A stretch of 64,000 nt of DNA from Comamonadaceae bacterium (lineage in GTDB: Bacteria > Pseudomonadota > Gammaproteobacteria > Burkholderiales > Burkholderiaceae_C). The notes under the pieces were generated by a model. It saw nothing but the letters and a program-made list of their open reading frames with translations. It did not search any database and was not told the origin of the DNA. The DNA lies in the NCBI GenBank assembly GCA_011391745.1, contig JAABPX010000004.1, positions 1-64,000 of the forward strand. The letters run 5' to 3'. Made by a program: the position numbers and the translations under genes. Shown here piece by piece: positions 55,829 through 64,000 of this stretch; position 1 is the first letter of the stretch; every line of letters starts with the position of its first letter.

Positions 55829-55842
55829 CGCAAAATAACGCC

Positions 55843-56802
55843 ATGACCCTGACCGAACTCAAATACATCGTGGCCGTGGCCCGGGAGCGGCATTTTGGCA
55901 AAGCCGCCGAGGCTTGTTTTGTGTCGCAGCCCACCCTGTCCGTGGCCATCAAAAAGCTCGAAGAAGAACTCGAAGTGAAAATTTTTGAGCGCAACGCCAA
56001 CGACATCAGCACCACGGCCTTGGGGGACGAAATTGTGCGTCAAGCGCAGTTGGTGTTGGAGCAGTCGGCGGTCATCAAGGAAATGGCCAAGCGCGGCAAA
56101 GACCCGCTGGCCGGGCCGCTGAAATTGGGTGTCATCTACACCATTGGCCCGTATTTGTTGCCACATTTGGTGCGCAATGTGATTGACCAAACACCGCAGA
56201 TGCCCTTGTTGCTGCAAGAGAACTTCACCACCCGCTTGTTGGAGCAATTGCGTTCGGGGGAAATTGATTGCGCCATCTTGGCCGAACCATTTCCAGACAA
56301 CAGTTTGGCGGTGGCGCCGCTGTACGATGAACCGTTTGTGGCGGCATTGCCGCGCAAACACCCGCTCGCAGAGAAGGCGACCATCACCGTCGAAGAAATC
56401 AAAAACGAGCGCATGCTCTTGTTGGGGACTGGGCACTGCTTTCGTGACCACGTCCTTGAGGTGTGTCCGGAGTTTGCCCGGTTTTCAAGTCCCATCGATG
56501 GTGTTCAAAAAGGCTTCGAAGGCTCGTCGCTCGAAACCATCAAACACATGGTTGCGGCGGGCATGGGGGTGACTTTGGTGCCCCGCTTGTCGGCCCCCAC
56601 GTCGGCGCTCAATGGTGTGGGTTCGGGCGTACAAGATTTTGGTGATTCCGCTTACGTGCGTTACCTGCCTTTTGCCGGTGACCCACCCACGCGCCGTGTG
56701 GTGTTGGTGTGGCGGCGCAGCTTCACGCGCTACGAGGCCATTGCGGCGTTGCGCAACGCCATTTACGCCTGCGAATTGCCTGGCGTGACGCGCTTGTCAT
56801 GA
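55843..56802 (+). CDS. oxyR: LysR-family OxyR-like regulator
   Basis: [43 protein letters not shown]; redox Cys motif [16 protein letters not shown]. Confidence 0.92.
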   Translation: MTLTELKYIVAVARERHFGKAAEACFVSQPTLSVAIKKLEEELEVKIFERNANDISTTALGDEIVRQAQLVLEQSAVIKEMAKRGKDPLAGPLKLGVIYTIGPYLLPHLVRNVIDQTPQMPLLLQENFTTRLLEQLRSGEIDCAILAEPFPDNSLAVAPLYDEPFVAALPRKHPLAEKATITVEEIKNERMLLLGTGHCFRDHVLEVCPEFARFSSPIDGVQKGFEGSSLETIKHMVAAGMGVTLVPRLSAPTSALNGVGSGVQDFGDSAYVRYLPFAGDPPTRRVVLVWRRSFTRYEAIAALRNAIYACELPGVTRLS

Positions 56803-57665
56803 GCGGTTTTCTGCGCGCGCGGCTGGCGCTTTACTTGGATCTGATTCGCTGGAATCGGCCCGCCGGTTGGCTGTTGCTGCTCTGGCCCACCTTGACCGCG
56901 TTGTGGGTGGCAGCCGACGGCTTTCCCGGTTGGCATTTGTTGGCCGTCTTCACGGGGGGCACCATCCTCATGCGCAGCGCAGGTTGCTGCATCAACGACG
57001 TGGCCGACCGCGAGTTTGACCGCCACGTCAAACGCACGGCCCAGCGTCCCATCACCAGTGGTCGCTTGGGGGTGAAAGAGGCTTTGGCGGTGGGTGCGGT
57101 GCTGGCCCTGCTCGCGTTTGCGCTGGTGCTGACCACCAACACGCTCACCGTCCTCGCCTCGTTCGCGGCCTTGGCCGTGACCTTGGCTTATCCCTACGCC
57201 AAGCGGCACATCGCTATGCCGCAAGCGGTGTTGGGCGTGGCGTTCAGCTTTGGTATTCCCATGGCGTTTGCCGCGGTGCAGGGTGAGGTGCCTGCCCTAG
57301 CTTGGGGTTTGTTGTTCGGCAACTGGTGTTGGGTGCTGGCCTACGACACCGAATACGCCATGGTTGACCGTGACGACGACCTGAAGATCGGCATCAAAAC
57401 CTCAGCCGTCACTTTGGGCCGCTGGGATGTGTCCGCGGTTATCGGGTTTTATGCGGTCTTTTTGCTCACGTGGGCCTGCCTCTTGGATGCACCTTCACGC
57501 GGGCTTTGGTTGTGGCTGGGCTTGGCCACTGCCTCGGTACAGGTGTTGTGGCATGTGGCCTTGATCCGGGATCGCGGCCGCGAAGGCTGTTTCAAAGCCT
57601 TTCGGCTCAACCACTGGATCGGTCTGAGCCTGTTCGCGGGCGTGGCGCTGAGCCACGCGTTTTGA
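56799..57665 (+). CDS. ubiA: 4-hydroxybenzoate octaprenyltransferase
   Basis: [51 protein letters not shown] overlap with oxyR. Confidence 0.95.
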   Translation: MSGFLRARLALYLDLIRWNRPAGWLLLLWPTLTALWVAADGFPGWHLLAVFTGGTILMRSAGCCINDVADREFDRHVKRTAQRPITSGRLGVKEALAVGAVLALLAFALVLTTNTLTVLASFAALAVTLAYPYAKRHIAMPQAVLGVAFSFGIPMAFAAVQGEVPALAWGLLFGNWCWVLAYDTEYAMVDRDDDLKIGIKTSAVTLGRWDVSAVIGFYAVFLLTWACLLDAPSRGLWLWLGLATASVQVLWHVALIRDRGREGCFKAFRLNHWIGLSLFAGVALSHAF

Positions 57666-57666
57666 A

Positions 57667-58494
57667 TCAGGCTTTGCCGAATTCGTCGCCCAGTTCGCGT
57701 GCCCGCTGTTCGGCCGCTTGCATGGCTTGCACAAACGCGGGTTTGATCTGGGCCATCTCCATGGCCGTGATGGCCGCGTGGGTGGTGCCCCCCTTGGACG
57801 TGACGCGTTGACGCAGCACCTCCAGCGGTTCACTGGAGGCACCCGCTAGGGCAGCAGCGCCCGAGAACGTGGCCACGGCCAACTGGCGCGCTTGTTCGGT
57901 GGTCAAGCCCATGCCTGTGCCAGCCTCGGTCATGGCTTCCAAAAAATAAAACACATAGGCAGGGCCTGAGCCCGACAAAGCGGTCACGGCGTCCAATTGG
58001 GCTTCGTTTTCCACCCACACGTATTGGCCAGTGGTGCAAATGACCTGCTCAACCAAGCGGCGGTCATTGACCGACACAGCCGGGCAAGAAAATAGGCCTG
58101 TGATGCCTTGACCGACCAAAGCCGGCGTGTTGGGCATGCTGCGCACCACGCGTTCGTTGCCCAGCCAACGGCGAATGCTGTCGGTGCGGATGCCGGCGGC
58201 CACCGAGAGGTGCAGGGCAGCGCCTGTGTGGGGGCTGACTGGCGTGGCGGCTTCGGCGAATACCTGCGGTTTGACCGCCCAAACGACCAAGTCGGCCTGA
58301 GCCAGTGCGGGTTCGGCCGCAGGCAGGGCGGAGATGCCAAAGGCGGTTTTTAACTTGGCGGCGGTCTCGCCAAAGGGTTCGACCACGGTGAATTGGTCGG
58401 CGGTCATGCCTTGGCGAATCAGGCCGCCGATGATGGCGCTGGCCATGTTGCCGCCGCCAATGAAGGCAATGTGAGGGGGCGAGGTGGTGTTCAT
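57667..58494 (-). CDS. proC: Pyrroline-5-carboxylate reductase
   Basis: IAFIGGGNMASAIIGGL, SMPNTPALVGQGITGL, ALSGSGPAYVFYFLEAM. Confidence 0.95.
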   Translation of the reverse strand: MNTTSPPHIAFIGGGNMASAIIGGLIRQGMTADQFTVVEPFGETAAKLKTAFGISALPAAEPALAQADLVVWAVKPQVFAEAATPVSPHTGAALHLSVAAGIRTDSIRRWLGNERVVRSMPNTPALVGQGITGLFSCPAVSVNDRRLVEQVICTTGQYVWVENEAQLDAVTALSGSGPAYVFYFLEAMTEAGTGMGLTTEQARQLAVATFSGAAALAGASSEPLEVLRQRVTSKGGTTHAAITAMEMAQIKPAFVQAMQAAEQRARELGDEFGKA

Positions 58495-58545
58495 GGGCCA
58501 CAGTGTAGGGGTGGGACGGGCCAACAGAATATTTTGAATAAAACT

Positions 58546-58574
58546 TTGACCGGGGTAAAAAGCTGTGCCATAAT
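58546..58574 (+). promoter_or_regulatory. Putative sigma-70 promoter of the spc ribosomal protein operon
   Basis: TTGACC-17 nt-CATAAT, about 140 nt upstream of rplN. Confidence 0.65.
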
Positions 58575-58717
58575 TAGCGGCTTCGCTTTCACCAGCGGAG
58601 TAATTCAGCCCAAAGAAAGGGTTTGGTTGCTTTGGCGACCAGGCTTGGACAACGGGCCCAAGACTGATCATTCCCGGCCGTGGTGGCAGGGAAGATTCAA
58701 GTTGGGACTTAAATCAA

Positions 58718-59086
58718 ATGATTCAAACGCAATCTCGACTCGATGTTGCTGACAACACGGGTGCCAAATCCGTGATGTGCATTAAGGTGCTCGGCGGCTC
58801 TAAGCGCCGTTACGCCAGCGTGGGCGATGTCATCAAGGTCACCATTAAAGAAGCCGCTCCGCGTGGCCGCGTCAAAAAAGGCGAGGTGTACAGCGCAGTG
58901 GTGGTTCGTACGGCCAAGGGCATTCGTCGCCCCGATGGCGCATTGATCAAATTCGATGGCAATGCAGCAGTGTTGCTCAATGCCAAGCTGGAGCCCATTG
59001 GCACCCGCATCTTCGGACCGGTGACGCGCGAATTGCGCACCGAAAAGTTCATGAAGATCGTGTCCTTGGCGCCCGAAGTTCTGTAA
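58718..59086 (+). CDS. rplN: 50S ribosomal protein L14
   Basis: [33 protein letters not shown]. Confidence 0.98.
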   Translation: MIQTQSRLDVADNTGAKSVMCIKVLGGSKRRYASVGDVIKVTIKEAAPRGRVKKGEVYSAVVVRTAKGIRRPDGALIKFDGNAAVLLNAKLEPIGTRIFGPVTRELRTEKFMKIVSLAPEVL

Positions 59087-59095
59087 GGACCGACC

Positions 59096-59416
59096 ATGAA
59101 CAAGATTCGCAAAGGCGACGACGTCATCGTGATCACCGGTCGCGACAAAGGTAAGCGGGGCAAAGTGTCCGAGCGTGCCAGCGAAGACCGGCTGATTGTT
59201 GAGGGTGTCAACATCGTCAAAAAGCACGCCAAACCCAATCCCATGAAGGGTGTGACGGGCGGCATCATTGACAAAACCATGTCGATCCATCAGTCCAATG
59301 TGGCCATTTTTAATGCCGCCACGGGTAAGGCCGATCGTGTGGGTGTCAAGCAACTGGCCGATGGCACGAAAGTGCGCGTCTTCAAGTCCAGTGGTGAAGA
59401 AATCAAGGTGGCATGA
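59096..59416 (+). CDS. rplX: 50S ribosomal protein L24
   Basis: [22 protein letters not shown]. Confidence 0.97.
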   Translation: MNKIRKGDDVIVITGRDKGKRGKVSERASEDRLIVEGVNIVKKHAKPNPMKGVTGGIIDKTMSIHQSNVAIFNAATGKADRVGVKQLADGTKVRVFKSSGEEIKVA

Positions 59417-59958
59417 ATATGACCCGCTTTCAAGAAATTTTCCGCGATAAAGTGGCCCCGGCCTTGATGACCCAGTTCGGTTACAAGTCGACCATGGAAG
59501 TGCCCCGCATCACCAAGATCACCCTCAACATGGGTGTGAGCGAAGCGGTTGCTGATAAGAAGGTCATGGACAACGCCGTGGGCGACTTGACCAAGATTGC
59601 CGGTCAAAAGCCAGTGGTCACCAAAGCGCGCAAGGCGATTGCGGGCTTCAAAATCCGCGAACAGCAGGCCATCGGTTGTATGGTTACCTTGCGCGGCGCC
59701 CGTATGTACGAATTCCTGGACCGTTTCATCACCGTGGCACTGCCCCGTGTGCGTGACTTTCGGGGTATTTCGGGTAAAGCCTTTGACGGCCGTGGTAACT
59801 ACAACATCGGTGTCAAAGAGCAAATCATTTTCCCTGAGATCGAGTACGACAAGGTCGATGCCTTGCGCGGCCTCAACATCAGCATCACGACGACCGCCAA
59901 GACTGACGAAGAGTGCAAAGCTCTTCTGGCTGGTTTCCGTTTCCCGTTCAAGAACTGA
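59413..59958 (+). CDS. rplE: 50S ribosomal protein L5
   Basis: [21 protein letters not shown]...[21 protein letters not shown]. Confidence 0.97.
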   Translation: MNMTRFQEIFRDKVAPALMTQFGYKSTMEVPRITKITLNMGVSEAVADKKVMDNAVGDLTKIAGQKPVVTKARKAIAGFKIREQQAIGCMVTLRGARMYEFLDRFITVALPRVRDFRGISGKAFDGRGNYNIGVKEQIIFPEIEYDKVDALRGLNISITTTAKTDEECKALLAGFRFPFKN

Positions 59959-59966
59959 GGTGGCGC

Positions 59967-60272
59967 GTGGCTAAACAAGCACTACTCCAACGTGAACTCA
60001 AGCGCGAAAAACTCGCCGCTAAGTTTGCAAAAAAATACGCCGAACTCAAGGCCGTTGCCAAGAGCGCTCAGCGCTCGGATGAAGAGCGCGACGCTGCTCG
60101 TCTGGCCTTGCAAAAGTTGCCCCGCAACGCCAACCCCACTCGCCAGCGCAACCGCTGCGAGATCACGGGTCGCCCGCGCGGTACGTTCAACCAGTTCGGT
60201 TTGGCTCGCGCCAAAGTCCGCGAACTGGCTTTCGCCGGCGAAATTCCCGGCATCACCAAAGCCAGCTGGTAA
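59967..60272 (+). CDS. rpsN: 30S ribosomal protein S14 (GTG start)
   Basis: [20 protein letters not shown]...[32 protein letters not shown] at 59967. Confidence 0.95.
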   Translation: MAKQALLQRELKREKLAAKFAKKYAELKAVAKSAQRSDEERDAARLALQKLPRNANPTRQRNRCEITGRPRGTFNQFGLARAKVRELAFAGEIPGITKASW

Positions 60273-60290
60273 GCCCTAGGAGAACCCCAC

Positions 60291-60686
60291 ATGAGCATGA
60301 GTGATCCTATCGCCGACATGTTGACCCGCATTCGCAATGCGCAGATGGTGGACAAAGCCACTGTGTCGATGCCGGCCTCCAAAGTCAAAGCCGCGATCGC
60401 CCAAGTCTTAAAAGACGAAGGTTATATCGATGGTTTCAAAGTCACGACCCAAGACGGCAAGAGCGAACTCCAAATCGCTTTGAAGTATTACGCTGGCCGT
60501 CCTGTGATTGAGCGCATTGAGCGCGTGAGCCGTCCCGGCCTGCGCATTTATCGCGGTCGCGATGCCATCCCGCAAGTCCAGAACGGTTTGGGCGTGGCCA
60601 TCGTCACAACACCCAAAGGTGTCATGACCGATCGCAAGGCTCGCGCCACGGGTGTTGGCGGCGAAGTTTTGTGTTACGTCGCTTAA
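60291..60686 (+). CDS. rpsH: 30S ribosomal protein S8
   Basis: [18 protein letters not shown]. Confidence 0.97.
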   Translation: MSMSDPIADMLTRIRNAQMVDKATVSMPASKVKAAIAQVLKDEGYIDGFKVTTQDGKSELQIALKYYAGRPVIERIERVSRPGLRIYRGRDAIPQVQNGLGVAIVTTPKGVMTDRKARATGVGGEVLCYVA

Positions 60687-60709
60687 CGCCGGCATTGAGG
60701 AGCAACTGA

Positions 60710-61243
60710 ATGTCACGTATTGGAAAAATGCCGGTTACCGTCCCCGCTGGGGTTGAGGTGGCCATGAACAGCGCTGAGATCAGTGTGAAGGGCTCTTTGG
60801 GCTCTTTGGTGGTGAACCAAAACACCTTGGTCAAAGTGGAAAACAACGCGGGCACAATTTCTTTTGTGCCGGTCGATGAGTCTCGCGAAGCCAATGCCAT
60901 GTCGGGCACCATGCGTCAGCTGGTCAACAACATGGTGCAGGGTGTCAGCAAAGGCTTTGAAAAGAAACTCACCCTCATTGGTGTGGGTTACAAAGCAGCG
61001 GCTCAAGGTGCGAAGCTGAACCTGAACGTGGGCTACTCCCACCCGGTGGACATCCAAATGCCCGCTGGTATCAAGGTTGAGACACCCACGCCCACCGAAG
61101 TGATCATCAAAGGTGCCGACCGCCAACGCGTTGGCCAAATCGCTTCCGAAATTCGCGCCGTTCGCCCCCCAGAGCCCTACAAGGGTAAGGGCATCCGTTA
61201 TTCGGATGAGAAGGTCGTGATCAAGGAAACGAAGAAGAAATAA
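60710..61243 (+). CDS. rplF: 50S ribosomal protein L6
   Basis: [17 protein letters not shown]...[19 protein letters not shown]. Confidence 0.97.
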   Translation: MSRIGKMPVTVPAGVEVAMNSAEISVKGSLGSLVVNQNTLVKVENNAGTISFVPVDESREANAMSGTMRQLVNNMVQGVSKGFEKKLTLIGVGYKAAAQGAKLNLNVGYSHPVDIQMPAGIKVETPTPTEVIIKGADRQRVGQIASEIRAVRPPEPYKGKGIRYSDEKVVIKETKKK

Positions 61244-61254
61244 GGATCAGGATC

Positions 61255-61620
61255 ATGTTGACCAAAAAAGAGCAACGTCTGCGCCGGGCCCGTCAGACAC
61301 GCATTCGGATTGCGCAACAAGGCGCCGTCCGTTTGGCTGTGAACCGCACCAACCTGCACATTTACGCAACCGTCATCTCCGAAGATGGTGCGCGCGTGTT
61401 GGCTTCTGCCTCAACTGCGGAAGCCGAGGTCAGAGCCCAATTGGGCGCCGCAGGCAAAGGTGGAAACACCGCCGCCGCCCAAGTCGTGGGCAAGCGAATC
61501 GCTGAAAAAGCGAAAGCCGCTGGCATCGAAAAAGTGGCGTTTGACCGTTCGGGCTTTGCCTATCACGGCCGGGTGAAAGCCCTAGCAGATGCGGCTCGCG
61601 AAGCCGGTCTGCAGTTCTGA
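61255..61620 (+). CDS. rplR: 50S ribosomal protein L18
   Basis: [19 protein letters not shown]...[26 protein letters not shown]. Confidence 0.97.
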   Translation: MLTKKEQRLRRARQTRIRIAQQGAVRLAVNRTNLHIYATVISEDGARVLASASTAEAEVRAQLGAAGKGGNTAAAQVVGKRIAEKAKAAGIEKVAFDRSGFAYHGRVKALADAAREAGLQF

Positions 61621-61638
61621 TCAAGCGGGATACACAAA

Positions 61639-62157
61639 ATGGCTAAATTTCAGGCAAACGTAAAGAACGAAGCAAACGAAGACGGCTTGCGCGAAAAGAT
61701 GATCGCGATCAACCGCGTGACCAAGGTGGTCAAGGGTGGTCGTATCCTCGGTTTCGCGGCTTTGACCGTCGTCGGTGATGGCGATGGCCGTGTTGGTATG
61801 GGCAAGGGCAAAGCCCGCGAAGTGCCCGTGGCCGTGCAAAAAGCCATGGAACAAGCCCGCCGCAACATGATTCAGGTGTCGCTCAAAAACGGTTCGTTGC
61901 ACCACAGTGTTCATGGCGAGCACGGTGCGGCCAACGTCATGATGTTGCCCGCTTCCAAGGGTACCGGCATCATTGCTGGTGGTCCTATGCGTGCGGTGTT
62001 CGAAGTCATTGGAATCACCGATGTCGTGGCCAAAAGCCATGGTTCGAGCAATCCTTACAACTTGGTGCGCGCCACGCTGGACGCACTGAAAAACTCCACC
62101 ACCCCATCCGAAGTTGCGGCCAAGCGCGGCAAGTCGGTTGAGGACATCCTAAGCTGA
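61639..62157 (+). CDS. rpsE: 30S ribosomal protein S5
   Basis: [51 protein letters not shown]. Confidence 0.97.
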   Translation: MAKFQANVKNEANEDGLREKMIAINRVTKVVKGGRILGFAALTVVGDGDGRVGMGKGKAREVPVAVQKAMEQARRNMIQVSLKNGSLHHSVHGEHGAANVMMLPASKGTGIIAGGPMRAVFEVIGITDVVAKSHGSSNPYNLVRATLDALKNSTTPSEVAAKRGKSVEDILS

Positions 62158-62168
62158 TAGGAGCGATC

Positions 62169-62351
62169 ATGACAACCGCCAATACCGTCAAGGTCCAACT
62201 CGTGCGCAGCCCCATCGGTTGCAAAGAAGACCACCGCGCCACCGTGCGTGGCTTGGGCTTGCGCAAAGTCAACAGCGTCAGCGAATTGCAGGACACCCCT
62301 GCTGTGCGCGGCATGATCAACAAAATCAGCTACCTGGTCAAGGTACTCTGA
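62169..62351 (+). CDS. rpmD: 50S ribosomal protein L30
   Basis: [30 protein letters not shown]. Confidence 0.96.
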   Translation: MTTANTVKVQLVRSPIGCKEDHRATVRGLGLRKVNSVSELQDTPAVRGMINKISYLVKVL

Positions 62352-62367
62352 TTCGGAGTCACAAGAC

Positions 62368-62799
62368 ATGGAACTCAACAACATCAAGCCCGCTTCGGGC
62401 GCCAAGCACGCTAAGCGTCGTGTGGGTCGTGGTATCGGTTCTGGTTTGGGTAAAACCGCTGGCCGTGGCCACAAGGGTCAAAAATCGCGTTCGGGCGGCT
62501 ACCACAAAGTGGGCTTTGAGGGCGGTCAAATGCCCATGCAGCGTCGCTTGCCCAAGCGCGGCTTCAAGTCCCAGCAGCTGCAGTTCAACGCCGAGGTGAC
62601 CCTGACCGATATCGCGGCTTTGAATGCCAAAGAAGTCGATGTATTGGCTTTGAAGCAGGCTGGTTTGATCTCCAATTTGGCCAAGCGTGTCAAAGTGGTT
62701 AAAACCGGCGAAATCAAAACCGCAGTGGTCTTGAAGAACATTGTTGCCACCGCAGGTGCCAAGCAGGCCATCGAAGCGGCTGGTGGTTCATTGGTTTAA
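62368..62799 (+). CDS. rplO: 50S ribosomal protein L15
   Basis: [44 protein letters not shown]. Confidence 0.97.
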   Translation: MELNNIKPASGAKHAKRRVGRGIGSGLGKTAGRGHKGQKSRSGGYHKVGFEGGQMPMQRRLPKRGFKSQQLQFNAEVTLTDIAALNAKEVDVLALKQAGLISNLAKRVKVVKTGEIKTAVVLKNIVATAGAKQAIEAAGGSLV

Positions 62800-62823
62800 A
62801 ACCCCTTAAGCGAACGACTCACC

Positions 62824-64000
62824 GTGGCCACTGGATCATCCGCACAAGCCCCTACAGCCAAATACGGCGACCTCAGTCGTCGTTTGGTTTTCTTGTTGCT
62901 GGCGCTCGTTGTTTACCGTATTGGTGCACACATTCCTGTGCCTGGGATTGACCCTGTTCAACTGGAGCAGCTCTTTAAGAGTCAGTCGGGCGGCATTCTC
63001 AGCTTGTTCAATATGTTCTCTGGTGGCGCTCTGTCGCGTTTCACCGTGTTTGCGCTTGGCATCATGCCGTACATCTCGGCTTCGATCATCATGCAACTGG
63101 CCACTTACGTCGTGCCCACGTTTGAGCAGTTGAAAAAAGAAGGTGAGGCTGGCCGTCGAAAAATCACCCAATACACCCGTTACGGGACACTCGGATTGGC
63201 GGTTTTTCAAGCTTTTGGTATTGCCATTGCGTTGGAGAGCACCGCTGGCTTGGTGATTGACCCCGGTATGGGTTTTCGCATCACGGCGGTGGTCAGTTTG
63301 GTCGCCGGCACGATGTTTTTGATGTGGCTCGGCGAGCAGATCACCGAGCGTGGTTTGGGTAACGGTATTTCCATCCTGATTTTTGCTGGTATCGCAGCGG
63401 GTTTGCCCAGCGCGGTCGGTGGTTTGTTGGAACTGGTTCGCACCGGTGCCATGAACATTTTGGTGTCCATCCTGATCATTGCTTTGGTGGTCTTGGTCAC
63501 GTACTTCGTGGTGTTCGTTGAGCGTGGCCAGCGCAAAATTTTGGTCAACTACGCCCGCCGTCAAGTGGGTAATAAGGTGTACGGTGGTCAGTCTTCGCAC
63601 CTCCCTTTAAAGCTCAACATGGCCGGTGTCATACCGCCAATTTTTGCTTCGTCGATCATTTTGTTGCCCACCACCTTGGTGAGTTGGATCAGCACGGGAG
63701 ACAGCACCCGTTGGTTGCGTGACATTGCATCGGCCATGTCGCCGGGCCAGCCCATTTATGTTGCTTTTTATGCGGCTGCGATCATCTTCTTCTGTTTCTT
63801 TTATACGGCCTTGGTTTTTAACAGCCGCGAAACAGCAGACAACCTGAAAAAGAGCGGCGGGTTCATTCCGGGTATTCGCCCTGGTGATCAAACCGCGCGT
63901 CACATCGATAAAATTTTGTTGCGCCTGACCTTGGCTGGTGCCATTTACATCACAGCGGTGTGTTTGTTGCCCGAATTCTTGATCTTGAAGTACAACGTTC
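62824..64000 (+). CDS. secY: Preprotein translocase subunit SecY (truncated by window end; GTG start)
   Basis: Open frame from GTG 62824 to the window end: [31 protein letters not shown]...[12 protein letters not shown]-like ([20 protein letters not shown]); absent from the ORF track because no stop lies in the window. Confidence 0.93.
   Translation, partial: MATGSSAQAPTAKYGDLSRRLVFLLLALVVYRIGAHIPVPGIDPVQLEQLFKSQSGGILSLFNMFSGGALSRFTVFALGIMPYISASIIMQLATYVVPTFEQLKKEGEAGRRKITQYTRYGTLGLAVFQAFGIAIALESTAGLVIDPGMGFRITAVVSLVAGTMFLMWLGEQITERGLGNGISILIFAGIAAGLPSAVGGLLELVRTGAMNILVSILIIALVVLVTYFVVFVERGQRKILVNYARRQVGNKVYGGQSSHLPLKLNMAGVIPPIFASSIILLPTTLVSWISTGDSTRWLRDIASAMSPGQPIYVAFYAAAIIFFCFFYTALVFNSRETADNLKKSGGFIPGIRPGDQTARHIDKILLRLTLAGAIYITAVCLLPEFLILKYNV

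Overview
This 64 kb window is chromosomal, high-GC and gene-dense. Its gene content and the tmRNA tag ANDERFALAA suggest Burkholderiales, probably Comamonadaceae-like. From left to right it holds: an aliphatic amidase and a urease cluster (ureA, a tiny His-rich membrane ORF, ureB, a LysE-type exporter, ureC, E, F, G; no ureD in the window); lipA/lipB; a complete atpIBEFHAGDC operon; tRNA-Arg(CCG) and tmRNA followed by a decayed type I restriction (HsdS)/RhuM remnant; a photolyase/DUF2256/DCC cluster; an RND efflux pair; dinG; the rsmI-yraN-SIS-BON cluster; putA with an Lrp regulator (putA is split by a frameshift); amino-acid and C1 genes; the queA/tgt queuosine locus; recG-oxyR-ubiA-proC; and the spc ribosomal operon (rplN to rplO, then secY, truncated by the window end). 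The most interesting accessory element is a two-gene cassette on the minus strand: an AAA_21/OLD-like ATPase plus a small putative TOPRIM/DUF4276-like protein. It sits between queA and tgt, and its last ORF overlaps the tgt start by 14 bp. I read it as a candidate PARIS-like or split-OLD defence module. Other leads are a sigma-54-like promoter immediately at the ureA start codon, the small ORF inside the urease operon, the atpE-atpF intercistronic stem-loop, and the putA frameshift. All calls come from reading the sequence; no database search was run.
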